A DNA stretch of 64,000 nt from NCBI GenBank assembly GCA_032622095.1, contig CP136063.1, positions 63,193,897 through 63,257,896 of the forward strand. Direction: 5' to 3'. Position 1 is the stretch's first letter; the number at the start of each line of letters is the position of its first letter. The position numbers were made by a program, and so were the translations under genes. The notes under the pieces are model-generated. The model had not been told where the DNA came from. It made no database searches and worked only from the letters and a program-made list of their open reading frames with translations. Source of the DNA: Siphonodentalium dalli (lineage: Eukaryota > Mollusca > Scaphopoda > Gadilida > Siphonodentaliidae). Of this stretch, positions 44,234-55,570 are shown in pieces.

Positions 44234-44818
44234 ATGTGTGATAACTCATTCAACCAGAATAGTGATCTGAAGATACACAAGAGAGTCCACAGTCCGTATC
44301 AGTGCGATATATGTGAGAACTCGTTCACCCAGGGAAGTCATTTGATAGCGCATAAACGAGTCCACGTTGGGGAGCGTCCGTATCAGTGCGATGTGTGTGA
44401 GAAATCATTTACTACTTCATCTCAAGCCACCGTTCATAGAAGAACGCACACCGGTGATCGTCCATATCAGTGCGATGTGTGTGAGAAAACTTTCACCCAG
44501 AACAATAATTTAGTGAGACACAAGAGAGTCCACACTGGTGAGCGTCCTCATCGGTGTGATGTGTGTGAGAAATCATTTACTACTTCACACCAAGTCACCA
44601 TTCATAAGAGAATACACACAGGCGATCGTCCATATCAGTGCGGTATATGTGGAAAATCGTTCACCCAGAGAAGTTATTTGGTAACACATACAAGAATCCA
44701 CACCGGAGATCTTCCATATCAGTGTGATGTGTGTGATAAATCATTCTCCCAGACCAGTAACCTAATGAGACATAAGAGAACCCATACAGGAGATCGTCCG
44801 TATCAGTGCGACATATGA
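44234..44818 (+). CDS. C2H2 zinc-finger protein (short, frayed at both ends)
   Basis: Frame of about 194 residues with six complete fingers (from CDICENSFTQGSHLIAH to CDVCDKSFSQTSNLMRH) and HTGDRPYQCD-type linkers; the second junction lacks TGDR (HKRVHSPYQC). A partial first finger (DNSFNQNSDLKIH) has lost its first Cys from the frame: the preceding frame reads GRPYQCDV then stops, owing to a 2-bp loss in a TGTGTG run near 44240. The next finger ends at QCDI because the second Cys codon TGT is TGA. The first ATG in frame (44246 region) is internal to a finger, so a 5' exon or decay must be assumed. Likely nuclear DNA-binding if expressed. Confidence 0.72.
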   Translation: MCDNSFNQNSDLKIHKRVHSPYQCDICENSFTQGSHLIAHKRVHVGERPYQCDVCEKSFTTSSQATVHRRTHTGDRPYQCDVCEKTFTQNNNLVRHKRVHTGERPHRCDVCEKSFTTSHQVTIHKRIHTGDRPYQCGICGKSFTQRSYLVTHTRIHTGDLPYQCDVCDKSFSQTSNLMRHKRTHTGDRPYQCDI

Positions 44819-45055
44819 AAGAAATCGCTCGTCGAGAGGGTCCACCTTGTTGATCGTCCGTGGTCAGTGCGAGCTATTTGGGAAATGATTTGCCTATAGT
44901 CATATTTTTCCCTAATGAAATTCGCACCTGTACAATTCTTATTTGCGTCTGTAGCCTACGTTTATTCATTTTCGCCGCATCCGATTTGTTAAACTGAAAT
45001 TCTTTGATTATCCAATGTTCAGTATGAACTGCTAAAAAAGAAGTATACTGCAGTA
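44819..45055 (+). pseudogene. Decayed finger tail
   Basis: The frame after the TGA still reads KKSLVERVHLVDRPWSVRA, a shortened finger and linker, then fades by about 44890. Confidence 0.55.
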
Positions 45056-45059
45056 TTAA

Positions 45060-45573
45060 AGACGGATTATCTCTTTAAATAACAAATTTTAAATAGTTGC
45101 GCGGGTACAAAATAATAGATATGAACTGAAGACCCATGTCCGGAAAAGCTTAAACTATCAATTAATATTGATTTTATTTCGAATATTAAATCGGGACAGT
45201 TTATGTTACTATTTTTAGAACAGACCATTCGGATGATACCGTATTGCGATATAGAGCACTGGGCTGTTCCTATGTCTACGCAACGAATGTCAAATGTCAC
45301 AGATTGGTTGTTTGTATTGTTTTTTTCCACAGGTATAAGCGCTAATAAGTATAATTAACGTTTATTTGTGACAAAATTGTACAATAAAATTTCTGGTTTC
45401 TGTTAACAGTAACCACTATTAGCTGAACAAACACCTTTTTAGAACAGAAAATATTCGAAATAAAATTAATATTAATCGATAGAAGCATTTCCGGACAGGA
45501 CTCTTCGATTCAAATATAATAGTTTATACCCCGGTAACTATATAATACATGTTTAAAAAGAGATAATCCACCT
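45060..45573 (-). mobile_element. Family A MITE, full length (copy A7)
   Basis: TTAA at 45056-45059 and 45574-45577. The internal frame (45330-45067) is open with one extra codon (SLSFSG) relative to other copies. Confidence 0.88.
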
Positions 45574-45577
45574 TTAA

Positions 45578-45954
45578 ATGGGAACATATTTATCATTATA
45601 TTCACCAGTTTTCTTTTTTTTCTTCTTTTTTTTCCTTATAATTTGTATTGAAACAGTCAGATGATTTAACATACATAATGAATGGTTGTACATGTTAGAT
45701 ACACAATATAGATAGATATTATTCATCTGATACACACATTCAGGCATACACTCCTTCGCTTGTTCACGCTTGCACTCCTACTTACATCAACGGGCATTCA
45801 GGCGATCGGGCAATGGGTTGGAGTTTAATTCACGTTAAAACATGTTATTTTCATTTTTGTTGCGGTTTAGCTCGACACTCAACTGAAGCCTTCTGAAGGG
45901 TGACTATAATTACTATAGATGAAGAGACTAAGAGGTAGAACGGAAACATAATTC
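45578..45954. other. No gene recognised
   Basis: Contains a T-rich tract (45613-45640). No gene. Confidence 0.5.
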
Positions 45955-45958
45955 TTAA

Positions 45959-46208
45959 AGGTGGATTAGATCTTTGTCAACATGAATTACATAGTTACCG
46001 GGGTATAAAATATTAGATTTGAATCGAAGACTCCTGTCCAGAAATGTTTCTATCGATTAATACTAATTTTATTTCGAATATTTTCTGGTCTAAAAAGGTG
46101 TGTTTCTAATTGATAGAAGCTTTTCCGGACATAGGTCTTCAGTTCATATCTATTATTTTATACCCACGCAACTATTTAAAATTTGTTATTTAAAGAGATA
46201 ATCCATCT
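45959..46208 (+). mobile_element. Family A MITE, internally deleted (copy A8)
   Basis: 250 bp between TTAA at 45955-45958 and 46209-46212. Both ends are intact but the middle is deleted from AAAAAGGTGTGTTT to CTAATTGATAGAAGC. The right TTAA touches the end of the gag-like pseudogene. Confidence 0.88.
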
Positions 46209-46212
46209 TTAA

Positions 46213-46843
46213 TTATGTCAAATTTGTGACCACTGACATCTTTGAGATGTTGTTTAAGTCCCCTCCAAAAACAGTATGCAACATGTTATTGGAATCCCCA
46301 GGAAGAACCAAATCCATTTTTGTTGCTTTGCTGAGGATATCCTCTAATCTACAACCCCATTCAGAAACTGTTTCATTTTCCATTTGTTTTGCACTATAAA
46401 ACTGTGCAAAAATAGTCTCTTTGTTAGTAATGCAACCATAAATACGATCAAGCTTGTGCAAAATTTCATCAACACTTGCATTTGGTCCCAGCCTCATAGC
46501 TAGCTATGCGACCAGCTTCTCCTTTCAGGGATCTACGTACATATTGTCCCTCCATTCCAGGTACCCTACATTGTTTATACAAACAAGCTACTTCATACCG
46601 CCATACATCATAAGAGGCCTCTCCCTTTGAATTTCCATAAAACATCGATAATTTTGGGGGTTGTGATATATAAACTTGAGAACCAGGTACATCATCAACC
46701 GGTTCAATCTTAGGACCAATACTACGAGCAAAATCATATATCCACGATTTCAATTCATCTGCGTTTGCTGCCTTTGGTTTAACCTGTAAATCATCAAATG
46801 CTTCAATCTACTCCCCAGCTCACTCATTAGTCATTTGAGCCAT
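46213..46843 (-). pseudogene. Retrotransposon Gag-like protein, broken
   Basis: Starting at the ATG at 46843, the minus frame reads MAQMTNE, then hits TGA and TAG before FDDLQVKPKAANADELKSWI. It continues with PPKLSMFYGNSKGEASYDVW and a YVRRSLKGEAGRIA motif, where a 4-bp duplication (GCTAGCT) shifts the frame. The shifted frame reads RLGPNASVDEILHKLDRIYG, FAQFYSAKQ, SEWGCRLEDIL. This order matches the Gag/PNMA-like capsid region of Ty3/gypsy elements in invertebrates. It ends at a family A insertion. No zinc knuckle, protease or polymerase remains. Confidence 0.75.
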
Positions 46844-46917
46844 TTTACAAATGTCAATAATACAAACACAATAGAATTGAGCTGAAAAATAAGCTGAAAA
46901 ACTTATTTCTATACAAA

Positions 46918-47619
46918 TTATATAAATGTAATTCTCTCCACTATGCACCTCAGCCAAACATGTGCTAGCAATGCCTTTGGGTGAACCGCATCAAGATATA
47001 ATTCAAAGTTCAAACTATATGAAACTTTCCTATTATTACTCTTCCTACATTTCACTAAATCAAGGTGAAATTTAGGACTGTTGAAATATTGGGTTAAATT
47101 GTATTGATGAATCCAATCATTAACACAATATAATGATAACTGACGTTTCTTATCATCTACACACTTACCAGGTGAGTAATGACTTCTAGATTCATTCCAC
47201 TTGACTATACTAATGGGTGCCACTTCAAGGAAGAAAACAGAAATATTATAGAATTTCTGTACATAGCCTACAAATTCTTTAAACACAGTAATCAGGTTGG
47301 TTGCAGCCTGATCCACACCATCAGGTGCTAAATAATTATATGGCCCATTCTTATATGTTAATTCACAAGTACCAAGCCATATAAAAACAATTACATTACC
47401 ATATCTATTCAATGACTTTATATGTCTCTTGACAAACCGGATTATATCAACAGCTGTACCACCACTCTTATACCACCAATTAATATCTGAAATGCTGCAT
47501 TTCAGAGTATCATATTCTGCTAACAAGTATCTGCTAGTTGTTACAATTATACTTCTTGAAGTTGAAAACTGAACATTTGCTAATCCAGACAAATATTTCA
47601 ATAGCTTCTGTTCACTCAT
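46918..47619 (-). CDS. SGNH-hydrolase-like ORF next to gag
   Basis: Intact 233-codon ORF ending 75 bp upstream of the gag start, same strand. The order of blocks suggests an SGNH/GDSL-type fold: RSIIVTTSRYL in place of the GDS block, WWYKSGGTAVDI (block II Gly), VIVFIWLGTCELT (block III, usually GTND), and a C-terminal LDAVHPKA with the D-x-x-H pair. The nucleophile Ser and block III Asn positions look altered, so catalysis is doubtful. Such domains accompany some invertebrate retroelements, and the position suggests an accessory ORF of the gag-bearing element. It is intact while gag is dead, so either recent loss or separate retention is possible. Confidence 0.55.
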   Translation of the reverse strand: MSEQKLLKYLSGLANVQFSTSRSIIVTTSRYLLAEYDTLKCSISDINWWYKSGGTAVDIIRFVKRHIKSLNRYGNVIVFIWLGTCELTYKNGPYNYLAPDGVDQAATNLITVFKEFVGYVQKFYNISVFFLEVAPISIVKWNESRSHYSPGKCVDDKKRQLSLYCVNDWIHQYNLTQYFNSPKFHLDLVKCRKSNNRKVSYSLNFELYLDAVHPKALLAHVWLRCIVERITFI

Positions 47620-47679
47620 TCAAGTTAGTATTAATTAACACAATACAGGTTAGTCAAAAACAAGTGCAACTTGCCTTAA

Positions 47680-48991
47680 AGATGGATTATCTCTTTAAAT
47701 AACAAATTTTAAATAGTTGCGTGGGTATAAAATAATAGGAATGAACTGAAGACCCCTGTCCGGGAAAGCTATCAATTAATATTGATTTTGTTTCGAATAT
47801 TAAATCGGGACCGTTTATGTTCCTTTTTTTAGAACAGACCATTCGGGTGATACCATATTGCGATATAGAGCACTGGACTGTTCCTATGGCAACGCACCGA
47901 AAGTCAAATGTCCCAGATTGATTGCTTGTATTGTTTTGTTCCACAGATATAAGCGATAATGGGTATAATTGACGTTTATTTGTGACAAAATTGTACCAAA
48001 ATAATTCTGGTCTCGGTTAACAGTAACCACTATTGTTCGTTAGCTGAACAAAACACGCCTTTTTAGACCAGAAAATATTCGAAATAAAATTAATAAATTG
48101 CAGTGTGTCGAGAACAAATGGGATTGGGAGATGTTCTTCTTTTCCTTCACTCACCAAGACAATTGAGTGATTGACTACTCACTTTGTCAGTCACAAATTC
48201 ACCGAGCTTCGTGTGTTTGTTACATCTGTGTCGACTGCTCTGTAGATGGCTAGAATTGTATTTTGATTTTGACCTGAGTCACACTCGTGACTCACAGTGA
48301 GTGGGTGAGGCTGAGCCTGAAGTCGTTGAAAACTACATTTACTAATCTGTAAAGATGTCATTGTGACGTCATCGCATGACAACAACGTTTTAAATATTTA
48401 TGCAAAAATTTGCTAATTATTTCTACATTTTGACGTATTTCCAAAACAACGAAGCAATTTTAATTTCACCAATAACAAAGCGCCACCATTTTGTAACGAA
48501 AATTACGCCACCATTTCCAACGTTGCTATGGGCCATGTAGGGGACGTGACTTCAAACTGAAATTACGGTACGGAATCTGGCAAGGTTTGCCGAATGGTAT
48601 GCGCCTATGTCAACTAAATCCACATTAATTATTTAATTTTGAACAAGGTTGATTTTGATTTTCAAATTTAATAGTGTAGCTATGGGGAGGCTGATCCAAG
48701 AAGAAAAATAAATTCGTTTGTTAATTTGCCAATTCATTTTCCAACATGGCGGCCACCACTGGGGCCCATAGGTCTGAATCGCCCGGATGTAAAAACAATT
48801 TTTTTCATTTTTGATGGAGTATAGAAATTACTGACATCACAACCATACTTGCGTCGCGTACGTACCGTAAAACAACCTTTGGGTTGCGATTAATTGATAG
48901 AAGCATTTCCGGACAGGAGTCTTCGATTCAAATCTAATATTTTATACCCCGGTAACTAAATAATACATGTTTACAAAGAGATAATCCACCT
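47680..48991 (-). mobile_element. Family A MITE split by an ~800-bp insertion (copy A9)
   Basis: TTAA at 47676-47679 and 48992-48995. Family A sequence runs to GAAATAAAATTAATA near 48090 and resumes at ATTAATTGATAGAAGC near 48890. The internal minus frame (47944-47687) is open, with one codon fewer than others. The insertion contains repeat L1. Confidence 0.85.
48098..48553. repeat. Repeat L, copy 1
   Basis: About 455 bp found again in reverse at 62917-63360 (GTGTCGAGACCAAATGGGAT, AGTGAGTGGGTGAGGCTGAG, CCATTTCCAACGTTGCTATG). No TIR or domain is visible. The remainder of the insertion (48554-48889) has no second copy here. Confidence 0.75.
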
Positions 48992-48995
48992 TTAA

Positions 48996-49443
48996 GAGAA
49001 TGCCTTATGCTAAACATTGTTTATCTGAGAAAAAATAATCACATAAAAAAATGACCAAGTTCCAACCAAGTTAAATCTGAGAAATCAATTAAAGTTTGAC
49101 AGCTCTATCCAATATGGAAAATCATGATTTATTCTCAGATAATTTCAAAATATAGAGATTTCATGTATCTGTTATTTCTTCCATTTGTCATCTCTAAATA
49201 TATGTTATAACAAGTAATAACACATCAATAACAACTTAGAAACTACTTTGGGTTTTCTAGTGCTTGAAAATAAATTATAGTCAATACTGCCCTTTATTCC
49301 AACAATCAGAATCCTCAACACATCCATAGAACATCTATAATCTGTATAATCATTAATCTGAAAAATCTTCATCTCTAATCTTTCATCATCATCATCATCA
49401 TTCCGGACGAGCCCCCATTTTGTAGCCGATCCCCAGTGTATTA
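48996..49443. other. No gene recognised
   Basis: Spacer with a short (ATC)n run at 49384-49400. Confidence 0.5.
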
Positions 49444-52400
49444 CAGTCGTTCAGGTAGTAACGGGTCACAGGCAGTAACGGGTCAGTTGCTGTTTATCGT
49501 CGTGGCAAAAGTCACAGATGCACTTGATCTCCCAAAATCCTGTTGATTCTTGAGAATGAATATGTGTTGGAGATCATGTGCAATTTGTGGCGAGTTCTGA
49601 CGGTAATTTCCGATTTAATTCAATTTTTCTGACGGACAGTGGAAACGCATCGGAGGAAAGTAGGTCAACAAAATATGTCAAGTTGCAGATCGGCTGCTGC
49701 CAATAAAAAACAGAATAAAGTACACCCAAACTAAGCACTGTAAAATATTAACAAATTATTTATTTTTCAACTCCCAGACCCCCACAAAAGTAAAATTTGG
49801 CTTATTGTGTAAACATTTAATTTGTTTCGACCTACTTCCGTTGTCAATAGCGGGTCACATGCTTTTGTTGACAGTCGATCGCACGTGCTATCACGGAATG
49901 GATAAAAACATGTCAATTGAATTCTAATGATTAGCATACGTTGGAAATAATAAAACATTGTAACATTTCATGCCTTCATTGGCAATTTAAGACATAATAT
50001 AGGTTGAAATTGTTCTCATAGTTTAATTTTCCAACCATAATTGAATGAAGAGAAGAGTGAATGTTTTTTAGACCAACAGTCAAATATTTTCCAATGGTCG
50101 GTAAAATAATTAGATTGGAATGGCTAGTACCAGTTGGAACATTTCTAACTATACAGGGTGCCAGGTTGAAAAATTTTAGCAGTTGGAATTCTTGAGGGAC
50201 CTGTTGCCGTGTTGGGGGGGGGGGGTATCCAAGCCAAATTATTAACCCACCCGCCAGGGGAGTGGGAGGGACAGGGGCGTGGCTAGATCATGCCATGAAC
50301 CTCTACTAATGCTAACGCCCGTTTTGAACTGATGTAGTATGACCTCTACGGGCGTTAGCATTAGTAGAGGTTCATGGCATGATCTAGGACGTGGCCAGAG
50401 GGTCTCCGTTGGTGACGTCCACCTTGAAATTTCCAATTCCCCCCCCCCACCATTGAACCAGACAAATATCCCAAAGCCCCGCCCATGGTTTGAAAATTTC
50501 ATCTGGTGTCTCAAACTTTCCAACTGTTGGAAATGTCTAACCCACCCCCCCCCCCTAAGGTTAGAAAAGTTCCCAAATTAATCAGAAATAATGGACATTT
50601 TCAGACCAAAATTTTTACAAAAAAATAGAAAAATATGCTGCTGTTGGTCTAAAAACAACTTATTCCCCACTAAATAATAACTGGTTGGGCATATATACAA
50701 ATAATTGAGAACAATTTCATCCTATGCGGGTAATTGTGGTGTAATATGCTCTAACTATACAGTTGTGTTAGACTGGGTCAGGCATGATTTTCTAGCTTGA
50801 ACATTTTTATCAATGTTGGGGAGGGGAGAGTCACCCCAACACCATACCTGTCACTATGTCCTTGAGGAGGGGTGCAAGGAGGGTGTGATTACCTGGATTC
50901 AGTAAGTTGGGTCTTGCCCAAGGGATGACCAGTGCCCATATGAATATGCTAAGGTGCATCCACCAAATGAAGTGCCCAAGCCATCCATATAATCCTCCCC
51001 GAGAAAACCACAAAATAAAAATAAAACATAAACACCAAATGATAATTTCGCGATTTCAATTGTTCTGTTATAAATTGATCTATTAGTACATTGCATTCTG
51101 TGTACAAACGGATAGTGTGCCATGTAACTGCTGTGATAATAACCTGACAGGGATGAATCCAGCAGGCACTTCATGCAGTGCTACATGTAGCTGGCAGCCA
51201 GTGGCAGGTGAATTATATTGGGAGGGGGCTGCACAAATTTAAAATTAACACACAACTGAGGGTGGGTTGGGTGCTTGGTGAAAATGGGTATCATGTCAGT
51301 GGCGACACACACCCAACACTCACTGTCGTTCGCGACGTCCTTGGTTGTAACATTTACCTTTGTTTTTCTGGATCGGAGCAAAAGGAAAGTAATTGCAAGT
51401 CCCAGTTTTGTCGTTGCTTCTTTCTTGATGTATACGGTATGTTGAATACAAATGTAATCTAAATTGAATCATGATCCACAAATAAAGCGATCCACAAATA
51501 AAGCGATAAGTGGACTAGCTCACAAACCAATGATATTAATTGGATACATGTATATGTCAATCAGATTTGGCACTGGTAAGTGCTGCACATGCATTGCAAT
51601 GAAATGAGTACACCACATTTGGTATTCATGGACATATAAACATGTACCGGGTAGGCCAAATGAATATGTTGTCAGTTTTGTGTGTGTGTTTGTGTCATTA
51701 ATTAATTAATTTAGAAACTACAAAACATATAATTATGTACTGTCCGAAAATAAATATGAAGCTTTGATAAAATCATTGACAATTAAATGTGAGTAAAAAA
51801 TAAAAAATGTGAGTTAAAGATATATATGTAATTAAATAAGTTATAGCCAAAAACAACAAATTTGCCACTCGAGGTGACTCAAGACAGTACAATCCGCAAT
51901 GAATTATAACTGATCCACTTGGGACTTGGGATGCAAGCACCGAAGGTGCTCGAAATGATCACATGATCTTGTCCGCCACCTTCTGTTCTGGTAAATTTCC
52001 ATTTCCCAGTGTTTTATATCAATTTGTTGCCTTTACCCCTGTTTATCCCACAGAAAGAATGGAGCTGTCCTATCCTGACTGCCAACCATCCACCCCAACT
52101 GCTGCCACCTCTGCTCTGATTATATACTAGTATATGTTTGTATTTGTATTTGAACACAAAACATTCAATCACACACTGTAACACTACTACATATGATTTG
52201 TGAGTGAATGCTATTAACTGTACAGAGGGCCATATTATGTTGGGAACAAATGTAATTTGAGTTTGTATCTCCACTATAAAAAAAATAATAAAAACATATT
52301 TCTCGACTACTAATTTTTCTACAAATTAGTTATTGATTGTGATTCTAAAAGCGCTAATTATCATCATCAAAAACATAGAATTAATTTCCCCGATGATGAC

Positions 52401-52828
52401 GTCTAACTGTGCCTTGGTAATTGTTTTGAACATTGTTTTGTTTACATTCCGATGATGCTGAAATGGAGTTTAATCAGTTTATAGTAAACAAGTTTGTGTT
52501 AGATAAAAAACTTTTAATTGGAATAAATACATCTTGCACATGTTATTTGTGGTTTAATAACACACGAACAGCCATCAATTGTGATATATACAGTTCAAAC
52601 GAAAGGTGACCCTTTACTGCCTGCATTGACCCCTTATTGCCTGGATTTCGTGCTATCTTTGATCGCGTATTTTAAAAAGAAAGAGCAATATTTGTGAACA
52701 TCACATAAGATGTATGATAGAGCTAGGATTTATGAACAAAATGACATATAAATTTTTATCCATTGTACTTGCATACATACAGGTGCAGCACAAACATAAA
52801 AAGTGACCCTTTACTGCCTGAATGACTG
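49444..52828. mobile_element. Element J: TA-flanked 3.4-kb DNA element
   Basis: Ends CAGTCGTTCAGGTAGTAACG and the complement of AGTAAAGGGTCAC-bearing CCTGAATGACTG, both flanked by TA (49442-49443, 52829-52830). The words AGTAACGGGTCA (49455, 49474) and TGACCC(C)TTA(C/T)TGCCTG (52607, 52629, 52803) repeat in opposite orientation near the two ends. The interior has no transposase or long ORF. It contains a perfect hairpin at 50284-50386 and poly-C/poly-G runs. TA flanks suggest a Tc1/mariner-type target, but the superfamily is unproven. Confidence 0.65.
50284..50386. repeat. 103-bp hairpin inside element J
   Basis: Arms TAGATCATGCCATGAACCTC, TACTAATGCTAACGCCCG and their exact complement, with a 27-base loop. 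The flanks carry facing G-runs (50216) and C-runs (50439, 50545) and related words, so a wider, weaker palindrome (about 50150-50580) surrounds it. Confidence 0.85.
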
Positions 52829-52830
52829 TA

Positions 52831-53876
52831 TACCCAAGGCAGGTTCATATTGATGATGGTTTATTAGCAAAGATTAATCAGATATCCAGCAGATATCAAA
52901 TATTAAAGTCGTGTAAACAAACTAAATATGTATATTAAAATCATGACTCTTCCCCACTGAGCACTTATATTGTCGGTTCAGGAGTAAAATTAATGTGTTA
53001 TCTCTGTGGCTCACATTTACCGAACGGAATAAAATCAGAGAGCCACGTATCAATGTTCAACACTAGATATGCACAAGTATCAAAACTACACACACTAACT
53101 GTGCTTTATACTTTTGGCTCACAAGAAAAAGATGTCATTAGACTATGAAATTCATGAAGTAACTAATGCCATTTTATAGGTTAGGTTCCTCAAAGGTCCC
53201 AAACTATAAAATGTCTGCTAAAATGGAACTTAGATTATCTTCAGAACCAATTCCAAACATCCCCTTTTAAAAAATAAATTCAAATGATATTTCTGGTGAA
53301 ATTGCAATACCATCCAGTAACTATTCAGATATGAGCTAGCCAAACAATAAATTCTCAGAGTTTAATCCAAGTCGCACTAGAAATAACTAAACTAACATTA
53401 AACCAATGAATACGCCAATTCCAAAAGTAACTAGTATTCAATATAATTATATAACTTACATCTTCAATGTGAAGACAACTTCATGATATAATGAAATCTT
53501 TTCTGCTGGAGGCAAAATTCGCGACCTGCTTGAAGCATGGTTTCTCAAAAAGGAAGTCACAAAACGTAGGTGCTGAACGATATAGGTGTAGCGAACAGGA
53601 AGTGGCGAAACGTACGTGCTAAAAGGTATAGGTGTGGCGAACCGGAAGTTACGAAACGTTCTTGCTAAAAGTTATAGTAAGTTACGAAATCGTAGAGTAC
53701 AATAAGTTACGAAATCGTGCCACTATAACTTTAGATTAATTAATGGATTAAATAGATTAAATCGTGCTATTATAACTTTAGATTAATTAATGGATTAAAT
53801 AGATTAAACCCAACTACCGGTAGACATTCATAATAATAATTAATTATGGATAATCACCTGACTGACCTCTTACATT
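52831..53876. other. No gene recognised; small tandem duplications
   Basis: Mostly featureless. At 53550-53700 the word GAA(C)CGGAAGTNACGAAACGT repeats, and at 53720-53815 a 50-bp unit (TATAACTTTAGATTAATTAA, TGGATTAAATAGATTAAA) is duplicated. Confidence 0.6.
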
Positions 53877-54167
53877 TATACTCATTATCGCTTAAATCTG
53901 TGGAACAAAACAATACAAACAATCAGTCTGGGACATTTGACTTTCGGTGCGTAGCCATAGGAACAGCCAAGTGCTCTATATCGCAATATGGTATCATCCG
54001 AATGGTCTATTCTAAAAATAGTAACATAAACGGTCCCGATTTAATATTCGAAATAAAATAAATTTTAATTGATAGAAGCTTTTCCGGACAGGGGTCTTCA
54101 GTTCATATCTATTATTTTATACCAACGCAACTATTCCAAATTTGTTATTTAAAGAGTTAATCCATCT
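53877..54167 (+). mobile_element. Family A MITE, right half (copy A10)
   Basis: Begins mid-element at ATACTCATTATCGC and runs to the ATCCATCT end plus TTAA (54168-54171). The internal frame is stopped at FEIK as in A1. The Helitron at 54172 begins directly after the TTAA. Confidence 0.85.
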
Positions 54168-54171
54168 TTAA

Positions 54172-54984
54172 TCTATACTATATATTTTGAGACTTCCGTA
54201 TATATATGTGTGTGTACTTCATAGAATCGAAAAAGCGTGGACAGATCGAGCTCAAATTTCGTATATAAGTGTAAAATCCCACGGACACCGCCGTAGTCGC
54301 GTTTTGGAGAAGCTCAGAGCACCGTTTCTCCCTTCCCAATCATAAAAATCACCGCAATCGGCACTTCGGGGTTAATAGCGTTGATATATAAAGAGCGTTC
54401 GTTTTCCGCAGTGTCTATATAAAGAGCGTCGTTTTCATTGTCTACTTATCTGTATGACGGGAGTCTGAAGCGTTTGTTTTCAATTCAATGCAATGTTATC
54501 GCTCGAAATATTATGCAGAGAGATTTCACGACATTAGGACGGGTACGACAGACTCGAAATATTATGCAGAGCGTTTGTTTTCAATTCAATGCAATGTTAT
54601 CGTAGAGAGATGTGTTTGTTTTCAATTCAATGCAATGTTATCGTAGAGAGATTTCACGACGGGAAGTCTTTGTTTTCAATTCAATGCAATGTTATCGCTC
54701 GAAATATTTCACGACATTAGGACGGGTACGGGCAGGCTAAAAAAAAGGAAACAAAGAATGCGTTGTCTGTCGTTCCTAGGAAGGGGCCAGAAACAAAAAA
54801 ATTAATTAAAACAATTTAAAATTAAAAAAAATTAAAAATTAAAAATATATTAAATTTAAAAACATTAAATTAATATTCAATTTAAAAAACATTAAATTAA
54901 TATTAAAAAAAAAAAAAAAAATGTCATTGCTTTTTCGAATAAAGCCATGGGACGAATGCCGCCAGTGGTGGGCTAACCTGCTAG
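54172..54984 (+). mobile_element. Helitron-like non-autonomous element
   Basis: 813 bp starting TCTATACTATATATTTTGAG after an A and ending CTAG before a T, the Helitron A|TC...CTRR|T insertion rule. A GC-rich possible hairpin (GCCGCCAGTGGTGGGC) lies just inside the 3' end. A unit with TTTGTTTTCAATTCAATGCA/ATGTTATCG repeats four times (54470-54710). No Rep/helicase. Confidence 0.7.
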
Positions 54985-55570
54985 TATTTTATATATGACC
55001 ATTGACCTGCGCAATAATCTTAAATATGGTAAAATGTCCACGAAAATGTTCTACTGGGTAAAAAGCCGTATTATACCTGGTTCTCTGTGGAAATGAATAA
55101 AACATAACGCAACACAAACATACCGTATTCTAAAATACGGTTAGAATCCGATAATTTGCTTGAATTGATATAGAACAATGTGATCCGTTTTACCCGGGCG
55201 ACCCGCATTCCTGGAGCTTCCCTACGTTCTACGGTGGTCTCCCATAGACATCTTGAACATTATTTTCTGTCCCTCAAAGGTAAGGTGCCCACATCACAGC
55301 ATGACAGAGAACCATAATGAAAAAACTAAAACAGAAAAATGGAGTTAGTTTTACTGTTGACTTTAGCATCGTCTAATACATACACCCATTATATGAAACC
55401 TTATTTTGAAAATTGATATCGCGTCTAAGGAATCTGAGGATCGTGGTTGTTGTCGACAATCTTTGAACATCGTTTTAGCTACAACGGTGCATGGGTCTGT
55501 CATAGATTGACATTGATTTATTTTTTACTGTCGATGATCACAAAACTAGCTTAATCCATACGAGGGGCTG
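54985..55570. other. No gene recognised
   Basis: Upstream region of the fourth zinc-finger locus. A short 5' exon may lie here but I cannot define splice sites with confidence. Confidence 0.45.
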
